A model generated the notes under the pieces. That model made no database searches, was not told the DNA's origin, and saw only the letters and a program-made list of their open reading frames with translations. The position numbers were made by a program, and so were the translations under genes. Shown here one piece after another: positions 4,859-5,213 of a stretch of 5,213 nucleotides of DNA. The stretch spans positions 1-5,213 of the forward strand of contig JASLVT010000112.1 of NCBI GenBank assembly GCA_030741175.1, read 5' to 3'. The DNA comes from Porticoccaceae bacterium. GTDB lineage: Bacteria > Pseudomonadota > Gammaproteobacteria > Pseudomonadales > Porticoccaceae. Every line of letters begins with the position of its first letter. Position 1 is the first letter of the stretch.

Positions 4859-5213
4859 CTATCGCGCCGTAACCTGCAAATCACCAGTTGAAGGTGTTTT
4901 TGCGCGAACATAAATCATTCTGGAGCCGGAAACACTCTCACCTTTATGCTCGCCACTTACCTTAATGGTAATGCTATTTAAGCCAGCTTTTTCCAGAGAG
5001 TAACGCACTTTGACGGAGCCCTTAAAATCTTCCAGTGCAATAGATTCATCAAGTAACTTAATACCACTGGTGCTTTTGAGCTCCATAGTGACATTATCAG
5101 AGCGCCAAGGACGCTCATACTCAATGGTGATTTCTGAATTTTCGCCCAACATTGCTTTTGCCACCGGTGGATGATTGAGCTTAAAAATAGGCTCGGGTGG
5201 TGCCAACCCTGCC
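4859..5213 (-). CDS. Unrecognised beta-rich protein, C-terminal part only (117 residues visible)
   Basis: I do not recognise this gene. The frame is open from the window edge to the TAG at 4861-4859, and its true start lies outside. The visible part opens with a proline-rich stretch (AGLAPPEPIFKLNHPP) and continues with alternating hydrophobic strands: SEITIEYERPW, VTMELKS, SVKVRYSLE, NSITIKVSG and SRMIYVRA. It ends in a short polar tail. This pattern suggests an Ig-like or similar beta-sandwich domain, as is common at the C-terminus of secreted or periplasmic proteins, but no signal peptide or lipobox is within view. No cysteine and no obvious catalytic motif is seen. A TTG at 5206 is not a believable start because the frame continues past it without a stop or ribosome site. 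It is separated by about 490 bp from the carnitine operon and is probably unrelated to it. Confidence 0.7.
   Translation of the reverse strand, partial: AGLAPPEPIFKLNHPPVAKAMLGENSEITIEYERPWRSDNVTMELKSTSGIKLLDESIALEDFKGSVKVRYSLEKAGLNSITIKVSGEHKGESVSGSRMIYVRAKTPSTGDLQVTAR

Noticed and set aside
4775..4891. Plus-strand 38-codon frame (MADKRLISAENQGK...) preceded by GGGGAG
   Set aside because: The purine run abuts the ATG with no spacer, and the frame ends inside the opposite-strand gene; a chance frame is more likely.

Overview
The window is a bacterial chromosome segment, probably from a marine-type gammaproteobacterium. That placement is an inference from protein flavour, balanced base composition and GGAG/AAGG ribosome sites; no rRNA or marker gene is present. 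Every gene I accept lies on the minus strand, so the window is best read from right to left.

Right edge (4859-5213): the C-terminal end of an unrecognised, beta-strand-rich protein that begins outside the window. A non-coding stretch of about 490 bp follows (4368-4858). It holds a weak hairpin after that gene and, nearer the next operon, a cluster of same-strand TTGATAT heptamers, two inverted repeats, an exact match to the IHF consensus and a weak sigma-70-like promoter.

Centre (810-4367): a tight three-gene operon that encodes a complete route from gamma-butyrobetaine to glycine betaine. The order of transcription is (1) a BKACE/DUF849 beta-keto acid cleavage enzyme, (2) a fusion of L-carnitine dehydrogenase with a hotdog-fold betainyl-CoA thioesterase, and (3) a gamma-butyrobetaine 2-oxoglutarate dioxygenase. 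Genes 1 and 2 overlap by 4 nt (ATGA); genes 2 and 3 are 25 nt apart, with a good GGAG site before a GTG start. In pathway order: the dioxygenase hydroxylates gamma-butyrobetaine to L-carnitine; the dehydrogenase oxidises this to 3-dehydrocarnitine; BKACE condenses that with acetyl-CoA to give betainyl-CoA and acetoacetate; the thioesterase releases glycine betaine. No transporter, regulator, acetoacetate CoA-transferase or betaine demethylation gene is in the window.

Left (1-529): after 280 bp without a gene come a 71-residue protein of unknown function with a His-His-Cys...Cys motif and, 40 nt further on, the first 91 residues of an NTF2-like (CaMKII-association-domain/SgcJ-EcaC type) protein. 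Both have good ribosome sites and look co-transcribed. A link to carnitine metabolism is suggested only by position.

Nothing points to a mobile element, CRISPR array, tRNA or rRNA. The pathway itself is known biology. The more open points are the small Cys/His protein with its NTF2-like partner and the repeat-rich control region.
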